Assembly (NCBI RefSeq): GCF_002159265.1
Contig: NZ_NFHG01000002.1
Location: 186,001 to 250,000, forward strand
Reading direction: 5' to 3'
Origin: Flavonifractor sp. An82
GTDB taxonomy: Bacteria; Bacillota; Clostridia; Oscillospirales; Oscillospiraceae
DNA: 64,000 nt
The notes under the pieces were generated by a model. The model did not search any database. It was not told the origin of the DNA and worked only from the letters and a program-made list of their open reading frames with translations. Below are positions 32,715 to 40,042 of this stretch, in pieces. The position numbers and the translations under genes are program-made. How positions within the stretch are numbered: the stretch's first letter is position 1; each line of letters opens with the position of its first letter.

Positions 32715-33920
32715 TTATGGTTGGGGCTCCTCCGGACGGCCCTGACGCAGACGGGGCAGGGTCTTTTCCAGGGTGGCCTCCTCCTGGATGGTAAGCAGAT
32801 CGCCAATGAGTTGATTGGACACCAGAAAGCCCTTGGGCGTCAGGTTCCAGCGGCGGTCGTGGCGCTCCGCCCAGCCGTGACGCTCATAGTCCTCCAGCTT
32901 CTGCTCAATGGGGTCGAAGTTGAGGAAAAACTCCCGCCGGTACTCCCACTCCTCAATACCGCGGGTGGTACGCAGGCGGAGCATCAGGTATTCGCTGCCC
33001 CGCTCCCGGCTGGGAATCAGGTCGGAGGAGTCGATGACAGCGCCTCCCTCCAGCACCCCGGAGATATAGCCCTCCAGATCCCGGAGGAAGGAGTAACGGC
33101 GGCCGCCGAAGTCGGAGTGGGCCCCGGGGCCGAAGCCGATATAGGGGTGTCCCATCCAGTATTTCAGGTTGTGGCGGGACTGGAAGCCCGAGCGGGCGAA
33201 ATTGGAGATCTCATATTGGCGGTAGCCCTCCTGCGCCAGACGGTCCACTGTCCACAGGTACATGTCGGCCTGCTGGTCGTCGTCAGGCAGCCGCTCGCCC
33301 CGGGAGACCCGGTAGTCCAGAGGGGTGCCCGACTCCACCTTCAGCCCATAGCAGCTCAGGTGCTCCGGCTTCAGGGCCAGTACCTGCTCTACCGTGTCCT
33401 GCCAGCCCTCCATGGTCTGGCCGGGCAGGCCGTAGATCAGATCCAGACTGATGTTCTGGAACTTGGCTGCCCGGGCGGCGCTCACTGCCGCCACAGCCTG
33501 GGCAAAGGTATGGGGCCGGTGGAGACATTCCAGCTCCCGGTCGCAGGCGGACTGGACCCCCAGGGATAGCCGGTTCACACCGGCCCGGCGGAGGGACTGG
33601 AGCATTTTCAGATCCACGCTGTCCGGGTTGCACTCCACGGTGATCTCGGCGTCCTTGGCCAGATCGAACCGCTTGGCGATGAGCCGCAGCAGTTCCCGCA
33701 GCCGCTTCTCCCCATAGTAGCTGGGAGTGCCGCCGCCGAAATAGACGGTGTCGATCTGATACCCCCGGGTCTGGGGGGCGGTCTCCTTCATGTGGGTGAT
33801 TAAGGCCTTCTGGTAGTCGTCCATCCGCCCCTCCTGGCCGGCCAGAGAGTAAAAATCGCAGTAGTCGCATTTGCTGCGGCAAAAGGGAATGTGGATGTAG
33901 ATGCCCAGCTTATCTGCCAT
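32715..33920 (-). CDS. hemW: Heme chaperone HemW (HemN-like radical SAM protein)
   Basis: This 401-residue protein has the radical SAM cysteines in IHIPFCRSKCDYCDFYS (Cys14, Cys18, Cys21), then TVYFGGGTPSYY and RLSLGVQSACDRELECLHRPH. It lacks the longer N-terminal part of coproporphyrinogen dehydrogenase HemN, so HemW, a heme-transfer chaperone, is the better name; older annotations call this family coproporphyrinogen oxidase. The ATG at 33920 has a weak GAGG site but is the family start; the open frame continues 11 codons upstream. It is divergent from the pseudouridine synthase gene. Confidence 0.93.
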   Translation of the reverse strand: MADKLGIYIHIPFCRSKCDYCDFYSLAGQEGRMDDYQKALITHMKETAPQTRGYQIDTVYFGGGTPSYYGEKRLRELLRLIAKRFDLAKDAEITVECNPDSVDLKMLQSLRRAGVNRLSLGVQSACDRELECLHRPHTFAQAVAAVSAARAAKFQNISLDLIYGLPGQTMEGWQDTVEQVLALKPEHLSCYGLKVESGTPLDYRVSRGERLPDDDQQADMYLWTVDRLAQEGYRQYEISNFARSGFQSRHNLKYWMGHPYIGFGPGAHSDFGGRRYSFLRDLEGYISGVLEGGAVIDSSDLIPSRERGSEYLMLRLRTTRGIEEWEYRREFFLNFDPIEQKLEDYERHGWAERHDRRWNLTPKGFLVSNQLIGDLLTIQEEATLEKTLPRLRQGRPEEPQP

Positions 33921-34026
33921 AGACGGTGCCTCGCTTCCTGAAGGGTACGGCAATCGGGATACAGAAATAGCCTCGATTGAGCCTCAGCTAAAACAGTAAC
34001 CCTTATTATACAACAAAATCCGTGAT

Positions 34027-34055
34027 TTGAAAAGCATAGACGGCCATGCTATACT
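34027..34055 (+). promoter_or_regulatory. Sigma-A promoter of the RluA-family gene
   Basis: TTGAAA (34027-34032), a 17-base spacer and TATACT (34050-34055) lie 27 bases before the start codon at 34082. Confidence 0.75.
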
Positions 34056-34081
34056 GAAAAAAACAGGAAAGGGGGAGGGCC

Positions 34082-34987
34082 ATGAGGGAAAATGAAGGCA
34101 GACGGCTGACGCTGACGGTGGCGGCGGCGTGGGACGGCGAGAAGATCGACACCCTGCTGCGGCGGGAGCTGGGGCTGTCGGGTACCGTCATCAAGCGGAT
34201 CAAGTGGCTGGAGGACGGCATCCTGCTGGATGGTGTCCGGGCCATCACCGGCCAGCGGGTAAGGGCGGGCCAGACCCTCACCGTCCGGGTGGCCGACCCG
34301 GCGCAGACGGAGCTGCCCACCCCCACGCCGGGACCGGTGGATGTGGTCTATGAGGACGGGGACCTGCTGGTGGTCAACAAGGCCCCGGGGGTGCAGGTCC
34401 ATCCGGGGCCGGGCAATGGAACGGATACCCTGTGTAACCACATCGCCTGGCTGTACCGGCAGCGGGGGGAGTGTTCCGGGGTCCATCCGGCCCACCGGCT
34501 GGACAGGGGGACCTCCGGTCTGCTGGTGGTGGCCAAGCACCCGGTGGCCCAGGAGAAGCTGAAGGGTCAGCTCCACACGGAGGGGTTCCGACGGATCTAC
34601 CTGGCGGTATGTGACGGCGTGCCCAAACCCCGGCAGGGGCGGGTGTACGCCCCCATCGGCCGGGTACCGGACTCCCTAGTGGAGCGGCGGGTGGACCCTG
34701 CGGGGCAGCAGGCCGCCACCCGTTACCGGGCGTTGGAGACGGTGGGAGGCCGGGCGCTGCTGGAGCTGGAGCTGGAGACCGGGCGTACCCACCAGATCCG
34801 GGTCCACATGGCCCACCTGGGCTGCCCCCTCACCGGGGACTTTCTCTATGGGCGGGAGGATAAAAGCCTGATTGGGCGGCCTGCCCTCCATTCAGCGGAG
34901 CTGTTCCTGACACATCCCATCACGGGGGAGCCCATGCACTGGCGGGCGCCCCTTCCGGCAGACATGGCCAAGCTTATGGCAGAATAA
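34082..34987 (+). CDS. RluA family pseudouridine synthase
   Basis: This 301-residue RNA-modifying enzyme has an N-terminal S4 RNA-binding domain (about residues 15-75, IDTLLRRELGLSGTVIKRIK) and a catalytic domain with HPAHRLDRGTSGLLVVAKHP near 138-157 that contains the catalytic Asp, and ETGRTHQIRVHMAHLGCPL near 229. It should isomerise uridine in rRNA (RluC/RluD type) or tRNA; the exact site is not predictable. ATG 34082 follows AAGGGGGAGGG. It has its own promoter and terminator. Confidence 0.93.
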   Translation: MRENEGRRLTLTVAAAWDGEKIDTLLRRELGLSGTVIKRIKWLEDGILLDGVRAITGQRVRAGQTLTVRVADPAQTELPTPTPGPVDVVYEDGDLLVVNKAPGVQVHPGPGNGTDTLCNHIAWLYRQRGECSGVHPAHRLDRGTSGLLVVAKHPVAQEKLKGQLHTEGFRRIYLAVCDGVPKPRQGRVYAPIGRVPDSLVERRVDPAGQQAATRYRALETVGGRALLELELETGRTHQIRVHMAHLGCPLTGDFLYGREDKSLIGRPALHSAELFLTHPITGEPMHWRAPLPADMAKLMAE

Positions 34988-35021
34988 AAGAAGGGCGTGC
35001 TGCACAGCATGCCCTTCTTTT
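34986..35021. terminator. Terminator between the RluA-family gene and the PhlG-family hydrolase
   Basis: Seventeen-base arms (AAAAGAAGGGCGTGCTG and near-complement) with flanking A and T runs serve the two converging genes. Confidence 0.9.
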
Positions 35022-35024
35022 ATA

Positions 35025-35828
35025 TTACCAGTTGTCCTTGTTCTCAGCGTAGACCTGGGGCAGGATGGCGGCCAGGTGGCCGAACTCCTTCAGATTGTGG
35101 GCGAAGAGCCCCTGCACCACCTCCAGGGGCACGGATACACCGTCGGGCACCAGCTTCACCAGCTGGCCGTCTACCAGGCCGTAGCCGATCCAGAACCGGG
35201 AGCGGAGCACGATGCCTCCCTCCACCTCGCGAACGAAGTGGGTCATGATGGCAGCCACGCCCTCACCGGGAACAGGGCCGTGGCCGTTGGCGCACATCAT
35301 GGTGGCGCAGGCCTCGGTGCTCACCTTGGACTCATCGTAGCCCATCTCGTGGGGGTAACGGAAGTTGAGGATCAGGGGATCGGGGCCGCCGCCGATGTCC
35401 TCCAGCACCACGTGCTGGGTGCCCCAGGTGCGCTCCCGCATGGGGAGGGACTGATCCAGGGTCTTTTCCCGGTTCTGCTGGCGGGCGTAGAAGTGATCCT
35501 CGGGGTCCCAGATCCGGTAGCGCAGGTCCTCCAGGCTGTGCCAGGCGAACCACCAGTCGAACATCTCGGGGGTGATCCCGGGCATGAAGGTGCGGTTGGC
35601 CAGGAAGCCGACGCCGTTGTCCATGACGCAGTAGCCCATCTCACAGGGCAGATCGCCGGGGAGGAACAGGTCGTTGCGGTCCTCGATCTTCAGGGCCAGG
35701 GCGGGGTCCATGGGGCCGCCGGCCAGCACGGCCAGCTTTTCTTCAGGGATGGGGGTGATGGGCAGATCATAGAACTTGGCGTAGGGCAGGGCCCGCTCTT
35801 CGGCGGTGAGGGGCTTGCGTTCGGGCAT
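35025..35828 (-). CDS. PhlG/phloretin-hydrolase family C-C hydrolase
   Basis: This 267-residue soluble protein belongs, by pattern, to the 2,4-diacetylphloroglucinol hydrolase (PhlG) family, which includes phloretin hydrolase of Eubacterium ramulus. These enzymes cut the C-C bond between a phloroglucinol ring and an acyl chain using Zn. The four Zn ligands I recall for PhlG are His129, Glu160, His270 and Glu274. Here His112 (DPEDHFYAR), Glu143 (HVVLEDIGG), His244 and Glu248 (AHNLKEFGH) reproduce the 31-residue and 4-residue spacings. The gene lies downstream of two flavin reductases and a 17-bp hairpin. ATG 35828 follows AAGGAAGGG. Substrate assignment (phloretin-like dihydrochalcone) is inference. 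Confidence 0.8.
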   Translation of the reverse strand: MPERKPLTAEERALPYAKFYDLPITPIPEEKLAVLAGGPMDPALALKIEDRNDLFLPGDLPCEMGYCVMDNGVGFLANRTFMPGITPEMFDWWFAWHSLEDLRYRIWDPEDHFYARQQNREKTLDQSLPMRERTWGTQHVVLEDIGGGPDPLILNFRYPHEMGYDESKVSTEACATMMCANGHGPVPGEGVAAIMTHFVREVEGGIVLRSRFWIGYGLVDGQLVKLVPDGVSVPLEVVQGLFAHNLKEFGHLAAILPQVYAENKDNW

Positions 35829-35873
35829 GATGATCCCTTCCTTTCTGATATTACGGATGGTTTTAGCATAAAA

Positions 35874-35911
35874 CGGTTTCCCTTGGAAGGCTCGCCTTCC
35901 AAGGGAAACCG
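35874..35911 (-). terminator. Strong hairpin between the ene-reductase and hydrolase genes
   Basis: Perfect 17-base arms (CGGTTTCCCTTGGAAGG and complement) with loop CTCG are followed on the minus strand by TTTTAT. It should terminate or attenuate read-through into the hydrolase gene. Confidence 0.8.
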
Positions 35912-35925
35912 GACAGATGTTTGGA

Positions 35926-37917
35926 TTACTTGCCGATCTCGATACCGGCCAGATAGCCGCTGCGGGTGGCCTGATCCACCTTGCCGGGCTGGATGGCGTC
36001 GCCGATGACCCAGGTCTTCATACCCTTGGCTTCGGCGGCCTCCTTCAGGGCGGAGATATCCACGCTCTTCATGCCCAGGGCAAAGAGGACGGTATCGGCC
36101 TCCAGGGTCTGGACCCCGTCGGCGTTCTCCACCTTCACGCTGGTGGGGGTGATCTCCAGGCAGCGGGTCTTGGGCATCATGCCCATGTTGCACTTCTCCA
36201 TCTCCCAGATCAGGGCCTCCCGGTACATGCCGAAGGACTCGTTGGCCAGCCGGTCCAGCATCTCCACCACGGTGACCTCATGGCCGGTTTTCTGGAGGAA
36301 CAGACCGGCCTCACAGCCCACCAGACCGCCGCCCACCATGACGATCTTGTGGCCGGGCTTTACCTTGCCGTCGTACATATCCATGGCCTTGTGGGCATGC
36401 TCAATGCCGGGCACAGGGGGGCAGGAGGGCAGGGAGCCGGTGGCAAAGATGACGCCGTCGGCGCCGAAGGAGCCGATGTTTTCAGGGGTGACGGTGGTAT
36501 TGAACCGCACGTCGATGTCACGGCGCTCCACCTCCCGGACCAGCAGGTCCTTGAAGTTGTGCAGGTCGGGCTTGTCGGTGTCCACGTCGGTGAACCGCAG
36601 CAGGCCGCCCAGATAGCCCTCCTGCTCGGCCAGGATCACCTTCTGGCCCCGGTCACAGGCGGTAATGGCGGCCTGCATGCCGGCGGCGCCGCCGCCCACG
36701 ATGAGGACGGTCTCACACTTGGAGGCGGGGGCCAGGGTGTCGGGGTCGAAGGGCAGGTGAGCCAGGGGGTTGATGGTGCAGTGGCCCACGTACAGGGCCA
36801 GCTCCTCGCTGGTGAAGGGCAGATCGTCGTAGCCCTCCTCGGGGGAGCCGGGGAAGCACTTGTAGCAGCGCAGGCAGCGGCGGATCTGGTCCTCCTTGCC
36901 CTCACGGGCCTTGTTGGCAAACTCGGGGTCGGCCAGCATCTGGCGGCCCAGAATGGCGAAGTCGATCTTCCCCTCGGCGATGGCCTGGTCGCACATCTCG
37001 GGGGAGTTGATGCCGCCCACAGCGCCCACGGGCAGCTTGGTGTACTTCTTGATGATGGCGGCGTTGTCAATGTTCAGGCCGTGGGCGTGGAACATGGAGC
37101 TCTCGGTGCCCGACTTGACGGATTCCTCATAGATGCCGCAGGTCACATGGACGGAGGTGATGTAGGGCTCGGCCATGGCGATGAACTCGCCGGTCTCCTC
37201 GGGGGTGATGCCGCCGGGCTGATGGTCGGTGCCGTCGATACGCAGCTCCACCAGGAAGTCGGGGCCCACCGCCTCACGGACGGCCTTGAGGATCATCAGG
37301 GGGAAGCGGGCGCGGTTGGCCAGGGAGCCGCCGTAGTTGTCGGTACGGGTGTTCATCAGGGGGGAGAGGAACTGGGTGAAGATGAAGCCGTGGCCGCCGT
37401 GGATGAGCACGCCGTCAAAGCCGGCCTTCTGCATATAGGTGGCGGAGACGGCGAAGTCATGGGCCACCCGCACCATGTCGTCCTCATTCATGGCCCGGAC
37501 CTTCACGCCGGCCAGGTTGGTGGTCTCGATGGGGCCGATGGCCTCCTGACCGGGGCCGAAGGGCACCTTCTCCTTGCCGCAGTGGACCAGCTCAGCCAGA
37601 GCAACGGCGCCGTGGCGCTTGATGCGGCGGGCGTACTCGCCCACGGCGTCGAAAGTCTCGGGGTCCTCCTCGGGCTTGGCGAAATCGAAGGGGCGGAAGC
37701 CGGGGATGCGAACGGCGTCGGTAAAGTTGACGTCGGTCTCACCCACGATGACGCAGCCGTTGCCGCCCTTGGCGCTGCTCTCCAGCTTGCGGTAGGTGAA
37801 GTCCCGGGCGGCGGGGTTCTGCACGATGAGGCCGAAGGCCATGGGGGCGCTGACGATGCGGTTGCGGTAGGTCACCTTGCCCACCTGCATGGGGGCAAAC
37901 AGATGCTCAAACTTCAT
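35926..37917 (-). CDS. NADH:flavin oxidoreductase, ene-reductase of the 2,4-dienoyl-CoA reductase/enoate reductase type
   Basis: This 663-residue enzyme has an N-terminal FMN-binding TIM barrel of the Old Yellow Enzyme family (residues 1-345, with HGGHGFIFTQFLSPLMN and RTDNYGGSLANRARF near 180-205). A 4Fe-4S site follows (CLRCYKC near 352 and a fourth Cys in GHCTINP), and the C-terminus binds FAD and NAD(P)H (VLIVGGGAAGMQAAI near 400, IVMVGGGLVGCEAGL near 520). Such enzymes reduce activated C=C bonds: enoates, dienoyl-CoA, steroid or bile-acid enones (BaiCD, BaiH, OsrB) or flavonoids. The neighbouring PhlG-family hydrolase favours a polyphenol substrate. ATG 37917 follows AAAGGAG. It is 20 bases downstream of the flavodoxin-fold gene. 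Confidence 0.88.
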   Translation of the reverse strand: MKFEHLFAPMQVGKVTYRNRIVSAPMAFGLIVQNPAARDFTYRKLESSAKGGNGCVIVGETDVNFTDAVRIPGFRPFDFAKPEEDPETFDAVGEYARRIKRHGAVALAELVHCGKEKVPFGPGQEAIGPIETTNLAGVKVRAMNEDDMVRVAHDFAVSATYMQKAGFDGVLIHGGHGFIFTQFLSPLMNTRTDNYGGSLANRARFPLMILKAVREAVGPDFLVELRIDGTDHQPGGITPEETGEFIAMAEPYITSVHVTCGIYEESVKSGTESSMFHAHGLNIDNAAIIKKYTKLPVGAVGGINSPEMCDQAIAEGKIDFAILGRQMLADPEFANKAREGKEDQIRRCLRCYKCFPGSPEEGYDDLPFTSEELALYVGHCTINPLAHLPFDPDTLAPASKCETVLIVGGGAAGMQAAITACDRGQKVILAEQEGYLGGLLRFTDVDTDKPDLHNFKDLLVREVERRDIDVRFNTTVTPENIGSFGADGVIFATGSLPSCPPVPGIEHAHKAMDMYDGKVKPGHKIVMVGGGLVGCEAGLFLQKTGHEVTVVEMLDRLANESFGMYREALIWEMEKCNMGMMPKTRCLEITPTSVKVENADGVQTLEADTVLFALGMKSVDISALKEAAEAKGMKTWVIGDAIQPGKVDQATRSGYLAGIEIGK

Positions 37918-37937
37918 AATTCAGAACTCCTTTCAAA

Positions 37938-38885
37938 TTACTCAATACCGGGAAACTGGATGTTCTTGTACTTGGGCAGGCGATCGGCCACCAGCTGACG
38001 CTTGGCGGGGTCCATAAAGAAGCCGCCCTGGGTCTCGGCGATCTCATCGCAGTGGACGCCCCGGCCCTCCTCGGTGGTGCGGTCCCGCTCCAGGCCGTTT
38101 TCGGCGATGACGAACTTCCAGCGGCCGTCCTCCGTCTGCTCCAGAGTACCGCCGGCGCCGCACACCACACACTCGATGGGGTAGTGGAGGCCCTTCCACT
38201 GGGGCTCGCCCAGGCAGAGGGCGTTGGAGTGGCAGTTGGGGCACCAGCCGTAGTCGGGGTCGCCCAGCCACTTACGCTCAGCCACAGGGGTGTTGAGGGC
38301 CTTCATGATGTTCTGGCCCATTTCCCGGGCACGAGCCAGCTTCTCCTCGTAGAGAAGCACCTGGGCGGGGGCGGGCACCTGGGTGGCCATGTACATATCC
38401 ACGATCTTGAAGCTGTTGGTGAAGGTGGTGGCCTGCATACACTCCAGGGCCATGGACTGCCAGGAGCGGGTGGAACCACCCACCGCGATCAGTCCGCCCA
38501 CCCGGTCCCGGGGCGCGATGGCGCCGATCTTGGTGAGGAAGGCCGACTCATAGGCCAGATTGCGGTGCATGAACTTGAGGAACAGGGAGGAAGGCATCAG
38601 ATCGTAGGTGGGAGCTGAGAAGATCACCGCGTCCTGCTCCAGCATCACGTCCATGATCTTCTTCTTGTCGTCCTTTTTGTCCAGGGGGCAGCCCACATTC
38701 TTGCCCATGGACATGCCGATGGTGCAGGAGGTACAGCCGTCACAGTCCAGCAGCTCGTAGTCCTTCAGGTTGATCATACGCACCTCGGCACCCATCTCCT
38801 GACAGGCCAGCAGGGCCTCCTTGAGCAGGATCTCGCAGTTGCTGTCTTTCCGGCCGGCAGTAACGCCCATGACTTGAAAACCCAT
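37938..38885 (-). CDS. Iron-sulfur flavoprotein-like NADPH-dependent FMN reductase
   Basis: This 315-residue protein has an N-terminal flavodoxin-like FMN domain (FQVMGVTAGRKDSNCEILL, then VIFSAPTYDLMPSSL near 90). A compact cysteine motif (Cys48, Cys51, Cys54 and Cys66 in LLDCDGCTSC and GKNVGCPLD) resembles the 4Fe-4S site of iron-sulfur flavoproteins with a longer last spacing. A C-terminal ribbon with Cys pairs (WCPNCHSNAL, ECVVCGAGG) is unusual for the family. It is the first gene of the operon, divergent from the LysR gene, and may reduce substrate or feed electrons to the ene-reductase. ATG 38885 follows GAAGGAG. Confidence 0.82.
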   Translation of the reverse strand: MGFQVMGVTAGRKDSNCEILLKEALLACQEMGAEVRMINLKDYELLDCDGCTSCTIGMSMGKNVGCPLDKKDDKKKIMDVMLEQDAVIFSAPTYDLMPSSLFLKFMHRNLAYESAFLTKIGAIAPRDRVGGLIAVGGSTRSWQSMALECMQATTFTNSFKIVDMYMATQVPAPAQVLLYEEKLARAREMGQNIMKALNTPVAERKWLGDPDYGWCPNCHSNALCLGEPQWKGLHYPIECVVCGAGGTLEQTEDGRWKFVIAENGLERDRTTEEGRGVHCDEIAETQGGFFMDPAKRQLVADRLPKYKNIQFPGIE

Positions 38886-38968
38886 GTTTCTTGCTCCTTC
38901 GCACAATTATTTACGCAAGATATGGTAACACCTTGGTACAAAAAAGAGAAATTCAGCTTTTCTGGACC

Positions 38969-38991
38969 ATTGATAAAAAAGGTTTATCAAT
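38969..38991. promoter_or_regulatory. Inverted-repeat operator in the LysR/operon divergent region
   Basis: ATTGATAAA and TTTATCAAT are perfect 9-base arms separated by AAAGG. The repeat overlaps the -35 and spacer of the LysR promoter, the expected layout for LysR autoregulation coupled to activation of the divergent operon. Confidence 0.75.
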
Positions 38992-38998
38992 TTATAAT
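38970..38998 (+). promoter_or_regulatory. Sigma-A promoter of the LysR gene
   Basis: TTGATA (38970-38975), a 17-base spacer and TATAAT (38993-38998) face the LysR gene. No equally good promoter is seen for the opposite strand, consistent with activator dependence of the catabolic operon. Confidence 0.75.
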
Positions 38999-39025
38999 GG
39001 TGACAGGAAAGGAGGGGATACTGCC

Positions 39026-39931
39026 ATGCATCTGGAGCAGCTGCGCTATTTTCTCTCGGTGGCCCGCCACCGGAACTTTACCGAGGCGGCCAGAGAATTT
39101 TATATGACCCAGCCCGCCATTACCCACCAGATCTCCGCCCTGGAGCGGGAGCTGGGGGTCAAGCTCTTTCTGCGCACCACACGGAACGTGTCCCTGACCC
39201 GGGCGGGGGAGCTCTTTCTGGAGGACGCCAAGCGGATGCTGGACCTGGAGGAGCGGGCCATGGACCGGCTGAAACAGGCGGAGCAGACCGACAACCTGTC
39301 TTTGAAGATCGGCTACCTGAACAGCCCCTGCCGCCACTTTCTGCCCAAGCTGATGCGGGAGTACCGCAGCCGTTATCCCCAGGTGCGGGTGGAACTGGTC
39401 CGGGGGGTGGCGGAGGATCTGCAGCAGGGCTGTGAGGAGACGGCCTTTGACGTGGCTTTCTCCGTGCTCTCCGACCTGCGGGGCATGAGCCAGTACCACT
39501 GCCGCCGGTTGGTGGCCGACTTCTACTGCCTGGTGTGTCCCCCAGACCATCCCTGCCTGGACAATACCGCCATCGACTACGGCAGGCTGGCCACCGAGCC
39601 CTTTGTCTGTCTCTCACGGGAGGGGGGCAGCTACATGTACAAGCAGTTCCGGGAGATCTGCCGGGACATGGGCTTTACGCCCCGGGTGACGGCAGAGTAC
39701 CCGGCCATGGAGGATGTGCTGTTCGCGGTGGAGTGCGGCCAAGCTCTGGCCATTCTGCCCTACCACATTCGGGAGTACATGCATACCGATCTGGTCTTCC
39801 TGCCTCTGGACGGTACCAGCCCCGTCATTGAGGTGGGGGTGGCCTGGCGCAGGCAGTCGGACAACCCGGCGGTGCGCTGGTTCATCGATCTGATCCACCA
39901 TTACCTGGTAGAACAGCCCGATCTTTTTTGA
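39026..39931 (+). CDS. LysR family transcriptional regulator
   Basis: This 301-residue regulator has the LysR helix-turn-helix at its N-terminus (MHLEQLRYFLSVARHRNFTE, AAREFYMTQPAITHQISALE) and an effector-binding domain from about residue 90. ATG 39026 follows AAAGGAGGGG; the frame is open 45 codons further upstream but only through the promoter. It is divergent from the flavin-reductase/hydrolase operon and most likely activates it in response to the aromatic substrate or a product. The hcp gene follows in the same direction but has its own promoter signals. Confidence 0.93.
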   Translation: MHLEQLRYFLSVARHRNFTEAAREFYMTQPAITHQISALERELGVKLFLRTTRNVSLTRAGELFLEDAKRMLDLEERAMDRLKQAEQTDNLSLKIGYLNSPCRHFLPKLMREYRSRYPQVRVELVRGVAEDLQQGCEETAFDVAFSVLSDLRGMSQYHCRRLVADFYCLVCPPDHPCLDNTAIDYGRLATEPFVCLSREGGSYMYKQFREICRDMGFTPRVTAEYPAMEDVLFAVECGQALAILPYHIREYMHTDLVFLPLDGTSPVIEVGVAWRRQSDNPAVRWFIDLIHHYLVEQPDLF

Positions 39932-39953
39932 TACGTGGAGAAAAACCTCCTGA

Positions 39954-39999
39954 TTTCGTTGCTTCTGCAACGGAACAGACGGGGCGATTATCGTATACT
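39954..39999 (+). promoter_or_regulatory. hcp promoter with CRP/FNR-type palindrome
   Basis: A 22-base imperfect palindrome (39954-39975) has the perfect core CGTTGC-TTCT-GCAACG. A -10 box TATACT lies at 39994-39999 and no good -35 is present. The palindrome centre falls about 41.5 bases before the predicted start, the class II activator position used by CRP/FNR-family proteins such as HcpR. Confidence 0.65.
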
Positions 40000-40042
40000 G
40001 CCCCCAGAACGACAATCACCCCGTCACCAAGGAGGAATATCC

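Noticed and set aside
38891-39025. Upstream extension of the LysR gene by 45 codons
   Set aside because: The extension runs through a good promoter and operator, and a strong ribosome-binding site precedes ATG 39026.
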